64,000 nt of DNA from QHXW01 sp963847515 (GTDB lineage Bacteria > Acidobacteriota > Terriglobia > Bryobacterales > Bryobacteraceae): contig CAWKAA010000005.1 in the NCBI GenBank assembly GCA_963847515.1, forward strand, positions 2,167,415 to 2,231,414, given 5' to 3'. Both the position numbers and the translations under genes were made by a program. Shown one piece after another: positions 25,697-35,952 of the stretch (its first letter is position 1; each line of letters starts with the position of its first letter). The notes below the pieces were generated by a model that saw only the letters and a program-made list of their open reading frames with translations, ran no database searches and was not told the DNA's origin.

Positions 25697-26328
25697 CTAT
25701 ATCTTAGCCGACATCAAATACACCAGCGGGAAGATGAACATCCACACCAGGTCGACGAAATGCCAGTACAGGCCGCTGACCTCCACGTCCTCGTCCTTGA
25801 ATTTGCCGCGGCCCACTGGCGAACGCGATAATTCCGAGATAGATCACTCCGATGATCACGTGCGTCATGTGCAGTCCGGTGAGCGCGAAGAAAGTGCCGC
25901 CGAAAAGCGGCACGCCCCAGTCGTTGTCGGATGGCGTGACGTGCTCGTTGTTGATCAGGTTCAGCCATTCGGTCATGTGCAGGACGACGAAGGCCAAGCC
26001 GCCGCCCATGGTCGCCAGAATCCACGCCACGGTGGCTTTGCGGTTGCCGTGATTCATGGAGTGGACCGCCATCACCATGGTCAAGCTGCTGGAGAGCAGG
26101 CAGAACGTCATGACGCTGGAAAAGATAATGCTGGGCGAGAAATGGAACGGCTTGGGCCAGTCCGGGGTGGCGAGCCGGCACGTAGGTGTAGGCGACCAGC
26201 AGCGCCGAGAACGTGAGCGCGTCCGAAATGATGAACAGCCACATCCCGAACTTCTTCGAGTCGACCGCGTAGGGAGATCCGCCGCCATGCCAGACCGAGT
26301 CCATAGCGGCGGCTTTGGCTTCGGACAT
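25697..26328 (-). pseudogene. coxC: Cytochrome c oxidase subunit III, two frameshifts
   Basis: Read across frames, the product begins MSEAKAAAMDSVWHGGGSPY, then KKFGMWLFIISDALTFSALL, a frame change near 26175, the helices FSSVMTFCLLSSSLTMVMAV, MTEWLNLINNEHVTPSDN and ALTGLHMTHVIIGVIYLGII, and, after an extra C near 25812, DVEVSGLYWHFVDLVWMFIF. These are the hallmarks of subunit III, including the Glu-containing segment and the final WHFVD-W helix. In the cell it would belong to the inner-membrane terminal oxidase. It starts 8 nt after the preceding subunit III-like gene. Confidence 0.82.
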
Positions 26329-26336
26329 TCATTTCG

Positions 26337-26985
26337 TTACCCCCAAACGAAAAATAGAGCCATCAGGTAGATCCAGATGGCATCCAGAAAATGCCAGAAA
26401 TAGCGCGCTCACGTCGATCGCGGTGCGCTTGCCTGGCCCCAGCCTGCAGCAGCAGAGCCTGCACGTCGACGTAGCCCAGCGCCGATATCCCGCCCAGCAG
26501 GTGAACGGCGTGCACGCGGTCAGCAGGAAGAAGAACGAGCTTGACGGGTTGGTGGCGAGATAGATGCCCGCGTCCTTCAATTGCCGCCACGCCAGCGTAC
26601 TGGCCGCACAGAAACAGAACGCCCAGAAACGTTGCGGCGGTCCAATATCGGTTAAACGCCGCCCGGCGGCCGGACCGCAGAGCGCGCCGCGCCAGCTCGA
26701 GCGCGAGACTGGAAGCCAGCAGCACGGCCGTGTTGACCCACAGGATATGCGGCAGCGGCGTGTCCATCCAATCATTGGACAGCCCGCGGCGCACGAAGAA
26801 AGCGCTGGTGAACGCGGCAAACAACATGGTGCTGGCGGCCAGCAGAACCAACAGACCCGGTGATGGAGGCGCGGCGTGACGCGCCGCGTCCGCCGGATCG
26901 CCATCACCCGCCGCCAAAATCCGCCGTCGACGGCGGGGGAGCGCCGCGCCCGCCAATAATGTCGTGTTGTGATCGATCCAGGCAT
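26337..26985 (-). pseudogene. Second subunit III-like oxidase protein, about five frameshifts
   Basis: Segments in all three minus frames join into one subunit III-like protein: LLVLLAASTMLFAAFTSAFF, then ILWVNTAVLLASSLALELAR, then RQLKDAGIYLATNPSSSFFF, then VHAVHLLGGISALGYVDVQA, and the end FWHFLDAIWIYLMALFF. Each break is explained by one base, for example TTT for TT near 26402 and a lost G near 26510. Two subunit III-type genes in tandem are typical of some acidobacterial and deltaproteobacterial caa3/aa3 operons. The start is probably the ATG at 26985. Confidence 0.75.
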
Positions 26986-27022
26986 ATTCTAATTATCGAT
27001 GCCGTGTAGTCGCGCCGCTGCA

Positions 27023-28786
27023 TCAAGCCGGGTCCGTCTGCATGATGTAATCCTTGGGCGCGCCCGGCACACTGTACTCATACGGACCATGGTTCACCAC
27101 CGGGTGCATGCCGGCGAAATTATCGAACGGCGGCGGCGAAGGGACGGTCCATTCGAGCGTGGTCGCATCCCAGGGATTCGTCGGCGCCTTGGCGCCCTTC
27201 TTCATGCTCCAGAACAGGTTGATCACGAAGATGAGCTGGGCGGCCGCCGTGAAGAGGCGGCGTAGCGTCATGAACTGTGTGCACCGGCATCAGGTTGCCC
27301 AGGAACTCGAAGTTCGGTGAAATCCGCATAGCGCCGCGGATTGCCGGCAATGCCCAGAAAGTGCATCGGGAGTGAAGATGGCGTAGACGCCGATGAACGT
27401 CAGGTAGAAGTGGATCTTGCCCAGCGTCTCGTTCATCATGCGGCCCGAACATTTTGGGGAACCAGTAGAACGTGCCGCGCGAACATGCCGAAAATCGCCG
27501 CCACGCCCATGATCATGTGGAAGTGGCCGACCACGAAATAGGTGTCGTGGAAGTACAGATCGAGCGCCGGCTGGCCCAGGAAGATGCCGCTGATGCCGCC
27601 GGTGACGAACAGCGAAACGAATCCCAGCGCGAACAGCATGGCCGTGGTGAAGCGGATTCTGCCGCCCCAGAGCGTGCCGATCCAGTTGAAAGTCTTGATG
27701 GCCGAAGGCACGCCGATGCGACATGGTCAGGATGGAGAACGCCATGGCCGAATAAGGGTTCATGCCGCTCATGAACATGTGGTGGCCCCAGACCAGGAAG
27801 CCCAGGAAGCCGATGCCCAGGATGGCGTAGACCATGGCGCGGTAGCCGAAGATCGGCTTGCGCGAGAACGTCGAAAGCAATTGCGAAGTCACGCCCATGC
27901 CGGGAAGGATGGCGATGTAGACTTCGGGGTGTCCGAAGAACCAGAACAGGTGCTGCCAGAGCAGCGGCGAACCGCCTTTGTGGTTCAGAATCTGGTCGCT
28001 GACCACCAGGCCCGCCGGCAGGAAGAAGCTGGTGCCGGCGATGCGGTCGAGCAGCAGCAGCACGCCGGCGGCCAGCAGCACGGCGAAACCCAGCAGTCCC
28101 AGGATCGCGGTGACGAACCAGGTCCAGCAGGTGAGCGGCATCCGCATCATGGACATGCCCCGTGCAGCGCAGGTCGATGGTGGTGGCGATGAAGTTGATG
28201 GCGCCCATCAGCGACGCGCCGCAGAAGATCGCGATGCTGATGATCCACAGCGTTTGGCCCAGTCCCTTCGCCCGGTCCGGTGAGCGGCCCGACGGCGCTC
28301 AGCGGCGGATAGGCCGTCCAGCCCGACAGCGGCGCGCCGCCTGGCACGAAGAACGCCGCCACCATCACCACCAGCGCCAGGAAGGTGGTCCAGAACGACA
28401 TCATGTTCAGGACCGGGAAACGCCATGTCCTCCGCGCCGATCTGAATCGGCAGGAAGTAATTCCCGAAGCCGCTCTGCGGCGCCGTGGTCAGCACGAAGA
28501 ACACCATGATGGTGCCGTGCATGGTCATCAGCGAGAGGTACAGTTCGGGCGTCATGATGCCGCCCGCCGCGCCCGTGGGCCAGAGCTTCTCGAACAACGC
28601 TACTTTGGCATCGGGATAGACCATGTGGAACCGCATCAGCACCGAAAGGCCCATCCCCAGGAACACCGAGAACAGCGCCAGGAAGTAATACTGAATGCCG
28701 ATCACTTTGTGGTCGAGGCTAAAAATGTAGCTGCGAATGAAGCCCTTGGGCGCCTCGTGCGCCGTATGAACTATCGGTGAGGACAT
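27023..28786 (-). pseudogene. coxA: Cytochrome c oxidase subunit I, about nine frameshifts
   Basis: The ATG at 28786 gives MSSPIVHTAHEAPKGFIRSY. The haem-copper core is recognisable across frames: MTMHGTIMVFFVL (low-spin haem His), FWFFGHPEVYIAILPGMG (CuB His and cross-linked Tyr), VWGHHMFMSGMNPY (two CuB His) and HDTYFVVGHFHMIMG (both haem His). It ends INLFWSMKKGAKAPTNPWDA and YIMQTDPA. Total length, about 590 codons, is normal. Because every catalytic residue survives while the frame breaks about nine times, base-level sequencing error is at least as likely as decay. It follows coxB with a 16-nt overlap. Confidence 0.85.
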
Positions 28787-29624
28787 GCTCTCTCCCCTAC
28801 TGAATTATGCACTGACAGAATGGACGACGTATGTCTCACTTCTGCTGCGGCCTGCTCCTGCTTCCATTTTTCGAAATTCTCTGGCGTCATCACTTCGAGC
28901 GTGGTTCGCATCTGATGATGCCCCAGCCCGCACAATTCCGAGCAGGGAACTTCGTAGATGCCGATCTGGTCTGCCTGAAAGTGGAACGGAATCTCCATGC
29001 CGGGGACGATGTCCTGCTTCAAGCCGCAGCTCCCGGACGAAGAAGTTGTGAATCACATCGCGGGACTGCAGGATCAGCAGGATCGGCTTTCCGGCGGGAA
29101 CTTTGATCGAGGCGCTGGTGATGTCGTCCTTGCCGGCCGGGTCCTTATCGTCGATGCCGAACGGATTGCCGCCCTGGTCATTGATCAGTTTCAGATCGGT
29201 GCGGCCGAACTTGCCGTCCGGACCAGCGTAGCGGAAGGCCCAGGCGAACTGTTTGGCCAGAACTTCGATCTGCAATGGCGTCGGCGGGCGCCTCGTCGAA
29301 ATGCACGGCCGCCCAGATCCGCGTCCCGGCGAGCACCAGGCCAATAAACAGCAGCGCCGTGGCCGAGGTCCAGACGGCTTCCAGCACGTTGTTGCCGTGC
29401 GAATAGCTGCGCCGTGCCGCCGTCGATCCCGGAACTTGAGATGACGTACCCCAGCGCGAACTGCGCCAGGAAGAAGATGATGCCCGTCACCCACAGCGTG
29501 GCATTGAACTGCGCATCATACGCCTGGCCGTGCTGAGAGATCGGGAGGGGGAAACCACCAGTAATGACCAAAAAAAGTAGCAGATGACTACCGTCAGGAC
29601 CCAGACGATCGGACCCAGAAGCAT
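28771..29624 (-). pseudogene. coxB: Cytochrome c oxidase subunit II, about five frameshifts
   Basis: The ATG at 29624, preceded by GGAG, gives MLLGPIVWVLTVVICYFFWS. Later segments in other frames supply the two membrane helices (ATLWVTGIIFFLAQFALGYV and TALLFIGLVLAGTRIWAAV), the periplasmic cupredoxin domain (QIEVLAKQFAWAFRY and VPAGKPILLILQSRDVIHNF) and a complete CuA site, EVPCSELCGLGHHQM. Frame changes lie near 29555, 29440, 29410, 29275 and 29030. It is the first gene of the oxidase operon, downstream of carD, and would accept electrons from cytochrome c. Confidence 0.83.
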
Positions 29625-29723
29625 GGGATCTCCAGAAAGGACTCACGCGGGAAGCGGTGCCAAGGGATAGACCGTAACACAAAGTGGATTGTGATGGCAA
29701 CCGAATAGTAAACGACTCGATCG

Positions 29724-30280
29724 TCACTGACACGCAACCAGCCGCCGATCGGAAAATACCGCGCTCTTTACAACACGGGCGGCAACGTCAGATTGGCTTT
29801 CGCCAAGCGCCTTTTGCAAAAGAGAGACGGCCTCCAACTCAGGCATTCGCCGCGCCATGGTTAGCTCCGTCACCAGCATGTGGCGCGCTCGATCCAGCAT
29901 CTTCTTCTCGCGGAAGGATAGCGGCTTTTCGATTTGCAGCAGCAGCAAACCTTTCAGCACTTCCGCTACGTTCAGAAGACTGCCGCCCAGCATCTTTTCC
30001 GAATTCTCTTTAAAGCGCGATTTCCAGTCCGAATGGAAACTGGCAGCTTCCGCTCGAAAGAAATGCCAGTACCCGCGTAATCTCGGCGTTGCGCGTGACT
30101 TTTCGCAGCCCGATGGTGTTCACGTTGGAAAACGGCACCATCACGGTCATACTGCTGTAGACCAGGCGCAACAGATAGAACTTTTCGAATTGGGCGCCAA
30201 AGGACCGGCTGCTGATGTTCTCGATGGTGCCCAACCCCCTGATTGGGGTATACCACGCGATCACCGACTTCGAAGGACAT
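29724..30280 (-). pseudogene. carD: CarD/CdnL-type RNA polymerase-binding regulator, two frameshifts
   Basis: The ATG at 30280 gives MSFEVGDRVVYPNQGVG. An extra G near 30232 and an extra T near 30050 interrupt what is otherwise a normal CarD protein: TIENISSRSFGAQFEKFYLL (RNAP-interaction domain), VNTIGLRKVTRNAEITRV, then FHSDWKSRFKENSEKMLGGS and the helical C-terminal DNA-binding part SFREKKMLDRARHMLVTELT. CarD stabilises open promoter complexes and is usually essential, so real inactivation is unlikely. A strong promoter lies upstream at 30347-30375. Confidence 0.8.
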
Positions 30281-30346
30281 ACGGAGAAACCCTCCCTGAA
30301 CCACCGGTGCTTAGTTGTTATTAAACTTCAATTGACGAGAAGAGAG

Positions 30347-30375
30347 ATCATAATCTCAATATTTGTTAATGTCAA
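30347..30375 (-). promoter_or_regulatory. Consensus sigma70 promoter for carD
   Basis: On the minus strand TTGACA (30375-30370), exactly 17 nt and TATGAT (30352-30347) predict a start near 30340 and a leader of about 60 nt. A 14-bp dyad GAGAT-CATA-ATCTC (30344-30357) overlaps the -10 element and could bind a regulator. Confidence 0.75.
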
Positions 30376-30445
30376 TACGAAATTTGCTGAAAGCCCCTTC
30401 AGATGGGCATTCCACACTTGGCGGCGGAAGAAAAGATAATCCAAA

Positions 30446-31353
30446 TCAGGTACACGTTGGGTACGGAAATTCCTGAGCGCCCCAAACTGACACCCGGCGT
30501 GGGTGGTGTATCGTATCAGCCATCAGCCGTCGCACGAAGCGCAGATTCCGCGCCAAATCGTCGTCTACGACGTTTGAGGGCGAGTCGGTCTCCAGGTTGG
30601 CGAAACCCTTAAAACCGATGTCCTCAATGGCCTTGAGAATCTGGGGAAAGTCGATCTTACCCTCCCCAAGGTAGTGCGGATTGTCCTTGAGATGAAACTG
30701 GCAGATCCGCTCCCTTCCCAGCCAGCGGATCTCTTTCACTACATCGAAACCACCCTGGGTGGAGTTGCCTACATCGTAGTAGGCAGTACCGCCGGCGATT
30801 TGCTCCGTTCCATAATGCGGACGTTGTCCTCGGCGGAGATTGTGTCCTCCAATCCCAGGATGACCCCGGCTTTTTCGGCCGCGGGCGCGATCTCCCGCAG
30901 CACATCGCCTACATAGTCCATCTCCAGTTGCGTAGCGAGCGCGCCTTTCCCGAAGAAAGGCAGCAGGATCACGCGGGCCTCCAGGTTCTTTGTGATCGGA
31001 ATGGAGTCCGCCACCCATTTCGCTCCCAGTTTATCGTTTTTCAGATAATTCGTATGGAGAATGTCCAGGCAGGTACCATCGATCGGGATCTTGTTGATTT
31101 TCGAGGCCGTGAGATATTGCTGCTGAACGACCCTGTCATCTAGCGGCAGTTTGCCGTCGAGAGGCTTTCGCCCCAGACTCACCTGCACACCATCGAACCT
31201 CAATCGCGCTGCCGCTTCCACAGCGTCGACTTTGCTGCTGAGGTGCAGATTCCAGTCTGTGATCCCGATTTTCAGTCCGTGGGAACGCGCTATAGCGCGC
31301 CCGGCCAGAGCCGCCACGCCGGCTGCCAGGAAGCTTCTGCGTGGAATCTTCAT
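30446..31353 (-). pseudogene. Tat-exported sugar-phosphate isomerase/epimerase-like TIM barrel, one frameshift
   Basis: The start MKIPRRSFLAAGVAALAGRA is a Tat leader. The first part, to about 30780, has the strands IGITDWNLHL and FDGVQVSLGR and the GLEDTISAEDN metal Glu. After one lost T near 30780 the frame continues YYDVGNSTQGG, QFHLKDN, GKIDFPQILKAIEDIGFKGF and NLETDSP. The Glu, Asp, His and Glu positions fit the xylose isomerase-like metal site. The product is probably a periplasmic or exported sugar isomerase/epimerase of unknown substrate. Confidence 0.78.
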
Positions 31354-31369
31354 CGACACATTGCGCGGC

Positions 31370-31669
31370 CTAAACCCCGACGACTTTTGCCTGAGCCTGG
31401 GCCGGTTTGCGCTCGGCCAGCAGCAAACGCCGGAGCGATCGCAGATCATTGAGAAGACGCCCGCTGGTTTTCATGTGCAGGGATAGCTTAGCTAGATTGT
31501 AGGCGACGATCTGCAAGGCTTCTTTGCGGCGTTCGGCGTCTCCGTCTGTCGAAAACGCGATCTCCTCATCGACTTCACGGCGCGCTTCCTCGATGGCGTC
31601 GTGGAGCAAGGAGACGTATTGATGCGAGCTTTCAATATTGTCGAACGGCGTATCAGATGTGTAACTCAT
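31370..31669 (-). CDS. Small helical hypothetical protein (99 aa)
   Basis: The intact 99-residue product (MSYTSDTPFDNIESSHQYVS onward) is highly charged and helical, with two long predicted helices (DAIEEARREVDEEIAFST and ALQIVAYNLAKLSLHMKTSG) and a basic tail. It has no signal or membrane segment and resembles small conserved acidobacterial proteins of unknown function. It is followed after 16 nt by the TIM-barrel gene on the same strand, so the two may be co-transcribed. Confidence 0.75.
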   Translation of the reverse strand: MSYTSDTPFDNIESSHQYVSLLHDAIEEARREVDEEIAFSTDGDAERRKEALQIVAYNLAKLSLHMKTSGRLLNDLRSLRRLLLAERKPAQAQAKVVGV

Positions 31670-31769
31670 CAGCGCCTTTCCGACACGCTCTTCCCGAAAG
31701 AGACGCGTCGTTAACGAAATTTAACTTTGCTTAAATTCTCGCATAAACCGAACCGTAACGGAGCCTGGG

Positions 31770-31857
31770 ATTTGGATGGTATCTACCAGATCTGCCGTAA
31801 GCGCCAGCAAACACAGGTAATTTGGTTACGTCCCTTGTGCCGTGTTACCATCCAAAT
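31770..31857. repeat. Perfect 12-bp inverted repeat just before tRNA-Asp
   Basis: ATTTGGATGGTA (31770-31781) and TACCATCCAAAT (31846-31857) are exact inverted copies 64 nt apart. They end 17 nt before the tRNA gene. They may pair in a leader transcript or mark an element end; nothing in the loop is recognisable. Confidence 0.5.
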
Positions 31858-31874
31858 ATCCGACAAAACCCCGC

Positions 31875-31951
<77 letters not shown>

Positions 31952-32261
31952 GTCCCTTCAATGGTTTCCAAGCTCTCTTCAGATGCCTCGGATTTAGCCG
32001 GGCTCGATGCGCCTCGCCAAACATTCCCGCTGAATACCGGCGATGGATACACCGGAGAACGATGGCCGAGTGGCAAGTTGGCCTCTGTAAATATTTGTCG
32101 AATTTTCTTACAAGCTTGAGCCTTTCCAGGTCCGACCACTCGGTGACCCGACGGTCTTGTCTGGCGGTAAGCGCGACGCCGAGCAGCACGGCAAACAGGG
32201 CGGGTCACGCCTGCAATGATCACGCTGCTGTATGCTGAGTTCACAGAAGAAAAGAGGACCT

Positions 32262-35200
32262 ATGCGCCTGTTGATCTGGCTTTTTGCTTTGTCCGCATTA
32301 GCGTCTGCCGACGATGAGCCGCTACTGCTTCAAAAACCAACCCTGAGCAGAACCCATATTGTCTTCGCATATGCGGGCGATCTGTGGAGTGTGTTCCGCG
32401 AAGGCGGCGACGCCGTTCGACTCACCAGCGGCATTGGAATCGAAAGCGATCCGGCATTTTCGCCGGATGGAAAGCTGATCGCATTCACAGGCGAATATGA
32501 CGGAAACGTGGACGTCTTCGTCGTGCCTGCATCCGGAGGTATCCCAAAAAGATTGACCTGGCACCCAGCGCCTGATCGCGTTTTGGGCTGGACGCCGGAC
32601 GGTAGGCGAATTATCTTCAGCTCCCCCCGAACTGCCTATTCACGATTCGCCGAGATGTTCACGGTCCCGGTCGAAGGAGGAGTTGAGGAAAAGTTGCCCT
32701 TCCCCAGCGGGTACGAGGCGTCGATGTCCCCCGACGGCCAGTCGATCGCTTATGAGCCGATCGGCAAGGCATTCGTCATATGGAAGAAATATCGCGGAGG
32801 GCAGACATCGCGCATTTGGCTTGCGCGCATGGCCGATAGCAGCATCACCAAGATACCGCGAACAAACTCGAACGACTTCAATCCCATGTGGGCTGGCGAC
32901 AGGGTTTATTTCCTTTCGGACCGGAACGGACCCGTCACGCTGTTTTCATATGACACCAAGTCACAGGTCGTCCGGGAGGCAATTCCAAACACGGGCCTGG
33001 ATTTCAAATCCGCCTCACTCGGGCCGGATGCGATCGTATATGAACAGTTCGGCGGGATCTTCCTGTATGACCTGAAATCGGGGAAGACGAAGGCGGTTCC
33101 GATTCGCGTACGAGGCGATTTCCCGGAACTGCGGCCCAAGTTCGTAAATGTTGCACAAAAGTTGGGGAGTCCAGCGGTCTCACCGAATGGAGCTCGGGCT
33201 GTTTTTGCGGCGCGAGGCGACATTATCACGGTCCCGGCGGAAAAAGGCGATCCGCGCAATCTGACCAATACCCCGGCAGTGATGGAGCGTGAACCACAGT
33301 GGTCTCCGGACGGACAGAGCATCGCTTACCTTTCCGACGAATCGGGAGAGTACGCGCTCCATATTTCACTGCAGACAGGTGAGGGCGAAGTGATCAAGAT
33401 CGAGTTGAAGCCGGGATTCTATCGCTCACCGAGATTTTCACCGGACAGCAAGAAGATCGCGCTGGTCGATAGTTTCCAAAGGCTCTGGTGCATCGATCTG
33501 AACACAAAGAAGCAGATGAAAGTCGATCAGGACACCTATCAAATGCGCAGCGGCGATATCGCGGGCGCCTGGTCGCCGGACAGCAAGTGGCTCGCTTATT
33601 CCAAGGTCTTGCAAAACGACCTGAGTGCCATTCATCTGTACTCGCTTAGCGAGGGCAAGTCAACTCAAGTCACCGACGGAATGAGCGATGCCGATAACCC
33701 CGTGTTCGATAAGGATGGAAAATATCTGTACTTCACCGCCAGCACAAATGCAGGTGAAAGCCTCGGACTCGATGTTCATGCCATCAGCCGCAATGCAACC
33801 AGCTCGATTTATCTGATTGTGCTGGACAAATCGCAGCCTTCACCATTTGCTCCGGAAAGCGATGAGGAGAAGGCCGCGAATGAGGCCAAATCCGAACCGC
33901 CCAAGCCCGACACCGCAAACCCTGACGCGGCGAAAGCAAAGCCAAGCGTACCAGACGTTAAAGTTGATCTTGACGGGATCGATCAGCGCACTCTGGCGGT
34001 GCCCATGCCACCCCGGCGCTACGCCGGGCTTCAGGTGGGAAAGGCGGGAACGCTACTCGCCTTGGAGTTAGCGCCGGCTGCGGTATCCGGCGCGGTTGGT
34101 CCTCCCGGCCCTCCAGCCATGTCAGTCCATCGCTATGACCTGAAATCGCGTAAGAGTGACGTTCCGCTTTCAGGAATTCGGAATTTCACGATGTCGTTCG
34201 CTGGTGAGAAAGCCCTCTATCGGCAGGAAGACAACTGGATCATCGCAGCTCTGCGGCCGATGCCAAGCGGTCCCACGGACGGTCCTGAAACAGCGGCTCC
34301 ATCTCCCGGAGGACCTAAACCGACAACGTTGAAGACGGCCAACATCGAAGTTCGTGTCGATCCGGTCCAGGAGTGGAAGCAGATGTACCGCGAAGCCTGG
34401 CATACAGAGCGCGACTGGTTTTACGATCGCAATCTGCATGGTCTCGATTTGAAAGCCGCCGAAAAGAAATATGAGCCCTATCTTCGCGGAGTCGCCTCCC
34501 GAAGCGATCTTACTTACCTGTTCCAGGAGATGCTCGGTAACATTACGGTTAGCCACATGGGAACGGGCGGTGGAGATCTTCCGGAAGTAAAGCACACGCA
34601 GACCGGATTGCTGGGGGCGGATTACGAGGTTGTCAATGGCCGCTATCGTTTCGCGCACGTTTATGGCGGCGAGAACTGGAATCCGGAGCTTCGCGCTCCG
34701 CTCACCCAGCCGGGCGTAAATGTGAGAGCCGGGGAGTATCTTCTTTCGGTGAACGGCCGCGACGTTCAAACGACGGAAAACGTCCACAGCTTTTTTGAGG
34801 AATTGGCTGACAAAACGGTCGTGCTGCGCGTTGGGCCGGATGCGAACGGCACAGGAGCGCGGGAGGTCACCGTAGTACCGGTTGCCAATGAAACCGGGCT
34901 GCGCAATCTGGCGTGGATTGAGTACAACCGGCGCAAAGTGGATCAGATGACCGGTGGAAGAGCTGCCTATATCTACATGCCCGATACCGCCAACGGTGGG
35001 CTGACGGCGTTCAATCGCTATTTCTATGCGCAGATCGGAAAGGACGCTGCCATAGTCGATGAGCGCTTCAACGGTGGCGGTCTGCTTGCTACGGACATCG
35101 CTGAAATCTTAAACCGCAGGGTGCTTAGCGCCGCTTCAAATCGCGTAGGAGATCCGTTGATCCAGCCTCAAGGCATTTTCGGCCCCAAGGTCATGATCAT

Positions 35201-35573
35201 TAATGAGCATGCGGGCTCAGGGGGCGACGCCATGCCGTGGTACTTCAAGCGGGCCGGTGTCGGCAAACTCGTCGGAACACGAACCTGGGGCGGACTCGTC
35301 GGAATGGCGGGTGGGCCAGGTCTAATGGATGGCGGCTTTTTGGGTGCGCCGAGCTCCGGTATCTACAATCCACTTACTGGCGAGTGGGAAGTTGAGAATA
35401 TTGGCATACCGCCGGATTTCGAGGTCGAGCAAGATCCGGCCTTGGTACGCAAGGGTCACGACCCGCAACTGGAAAAGGCAGTTGAAATCGTATTGGAAGA
35501 ATTAAAGAGGAATCCACCGTCGAAGCTACACCGTCCGGCTTTTCCGAACTACCACGCAAGTGGGGTGCAATAA
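32262..35573 (+). CDS. Tricorn-type protease (S41 family) with N-terminal propellers
   Basis: The start was set at MRLLIWLFALSALASADDEP, a signal peptide preceded by AGAGGA. Residues about 25-650 contain two beta-propellers with WD40/PD40-like blades (AFSPDGKLIAFTG, WSPDGQSIAYLSD, FDKDGKYLYFTAS). Residues about 700-1075 form the tricorn core domain, a PDZ-like segment (VRAGEYLLSVNGRDVQTTEN) and the S41 catalytic domain with Ser986 in EHAGSGGDAMPWYF. Ser764-His765 (TVSHMGTG) matches the tricorn active-site His loop. A Pro/Ala/Glu-rich linker lies near 545-580. The 1104-residue length is typical. The signal peptide suggests periplasmic peptide breakdown. Confidence 0.94.
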   Translation: MRLLIWLFALSALASADDEPLLLQKPTLSRTHIVFAYAGDLWSVFREGGDAVRLTSGIGIESDPAFSPDGKLIAFTGEYDGNVDVFVVPASGGIPKRLTWHPAPDRVLGWTPDGRRIIFSSPRTAYSRFAEMFTVPVEGGVEEKLPFPSGYEASMSPDGQSIAYEPIGKAFVIWKKYRGGQTSRIWLARMADSSITKIPRTNSNDFNPMWAGDRVYFLSDRNGPVTLFSYDTKSQVVREAIPNTGLDFKSASLGPDAIVYEQFGGIFLYDLKSGKTKAVPIRVRGDFPELRPKFVNVAQKLGSPAVSPNGARAVFAARGDIITVPAEKGDPRNLTNTPAVMEREPQWSPDGQSIAYLSDESGEYALHISLQTGEGEVIKIELKPGFYRSPRFSPDSKKIALVDSFQRLWCIDLNTKKQMKVDQDTYQMRSGDIAGAWSPDSKWLAYSKVLQNDLSAIHLYSLSEGKSTQVTDGMSDADNPVFDKDGKYLYFTASTNAGESLGLDVHAISRNATSSIYLIVLDKSQPSPFAPESDEEKAANEAKSEPPKPDTANPDAAKAKPSVPDVKVDLDGIDQRTLAVPMPPRRYAGLQVGKAGTLLALELAPAAVSGAVGPPGPPAMSVHRYDLKSRKSDVPLSGIRNFTMSFAGEKALYRQEDNWIIAALRPMPSGPTDGPETAAPSPGGPKPTTLKTANIEVRVDPVQEWKQMYREAWHTERDWFYDRNLHGLDLKAAEKKYEPYLRGVASRSDLTYLFQEMLGNITVSHMGTGGGDLPEVKHTQTGLLGADYEVVNGRYRFAHVYGGENWNPELRAPLTQPGVNVRAGEYLLSVNGRDVQTTENVHSFFEELADKTVVLRVGPDANGTGAREVTVVPVANETGLRNLAWIEYNRRKVDQMTGGRAAYIYMPDTANGGLTAFNRYFYAQIGKDAAIVDERFNGGGLLATDIAEILNRRVLSAASNRVGDPLIQPQGIFGPKVMIINEHAGSGGDAMPWYFKRAGVGKLVGTRTWGGLVGMAGGPGLMDGGFLGAPSSGIYNPLTGEWEVENIGIPPDFEVEQDPALVRKGHDPQLEKAVEIVLEELKRNPPSKLHRPAFPNYHASGVQ

Positions 35574-35952
35574 GAAGTACGATTTTACTCTGAGGAATCA
35601 GCGCAACGGTCGTCGGAATTGTTTGGTTTAATGGAGGCAACGTCAAACTTTGAAGGGCAACCGAATGCAGCCCTGACAGTCAACGCAACGCCTGCCACTC
35701 TGACGTTCATGCCGTGAGAGTCCTCCCAAGAGGGCCCTTTGTGAGACGGGCTCACGCGTCCAGAGGGCCGTGTAAAGCGCTACTCGCAGAGGTGCATCGA
35801 ATGGCGCTCGGGCCGAATCGCCGGCTACTCTTCCAGAGAGCGGATTACGGACGGCCGCCGACGCCAATGGAAGAGTGGCGCATTATCCGTCCGCAATCTG
35901 GAAAGGAGCGTTGAGCCTTGTCCGGATGTAGCGACCGGTAAGCCGGGCGTGT
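35574..35952. other. Intergenic region between convergent genes, no gene seen
   Basis: No frame here looks coding. A short stretch near 35869 (MEEWRIIRPQSG when translated on the plus strand) weakly resembles stretches near 39720 and 40612, but the match is too short to name a source. No terminator is clear. Confidence 0.35.
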
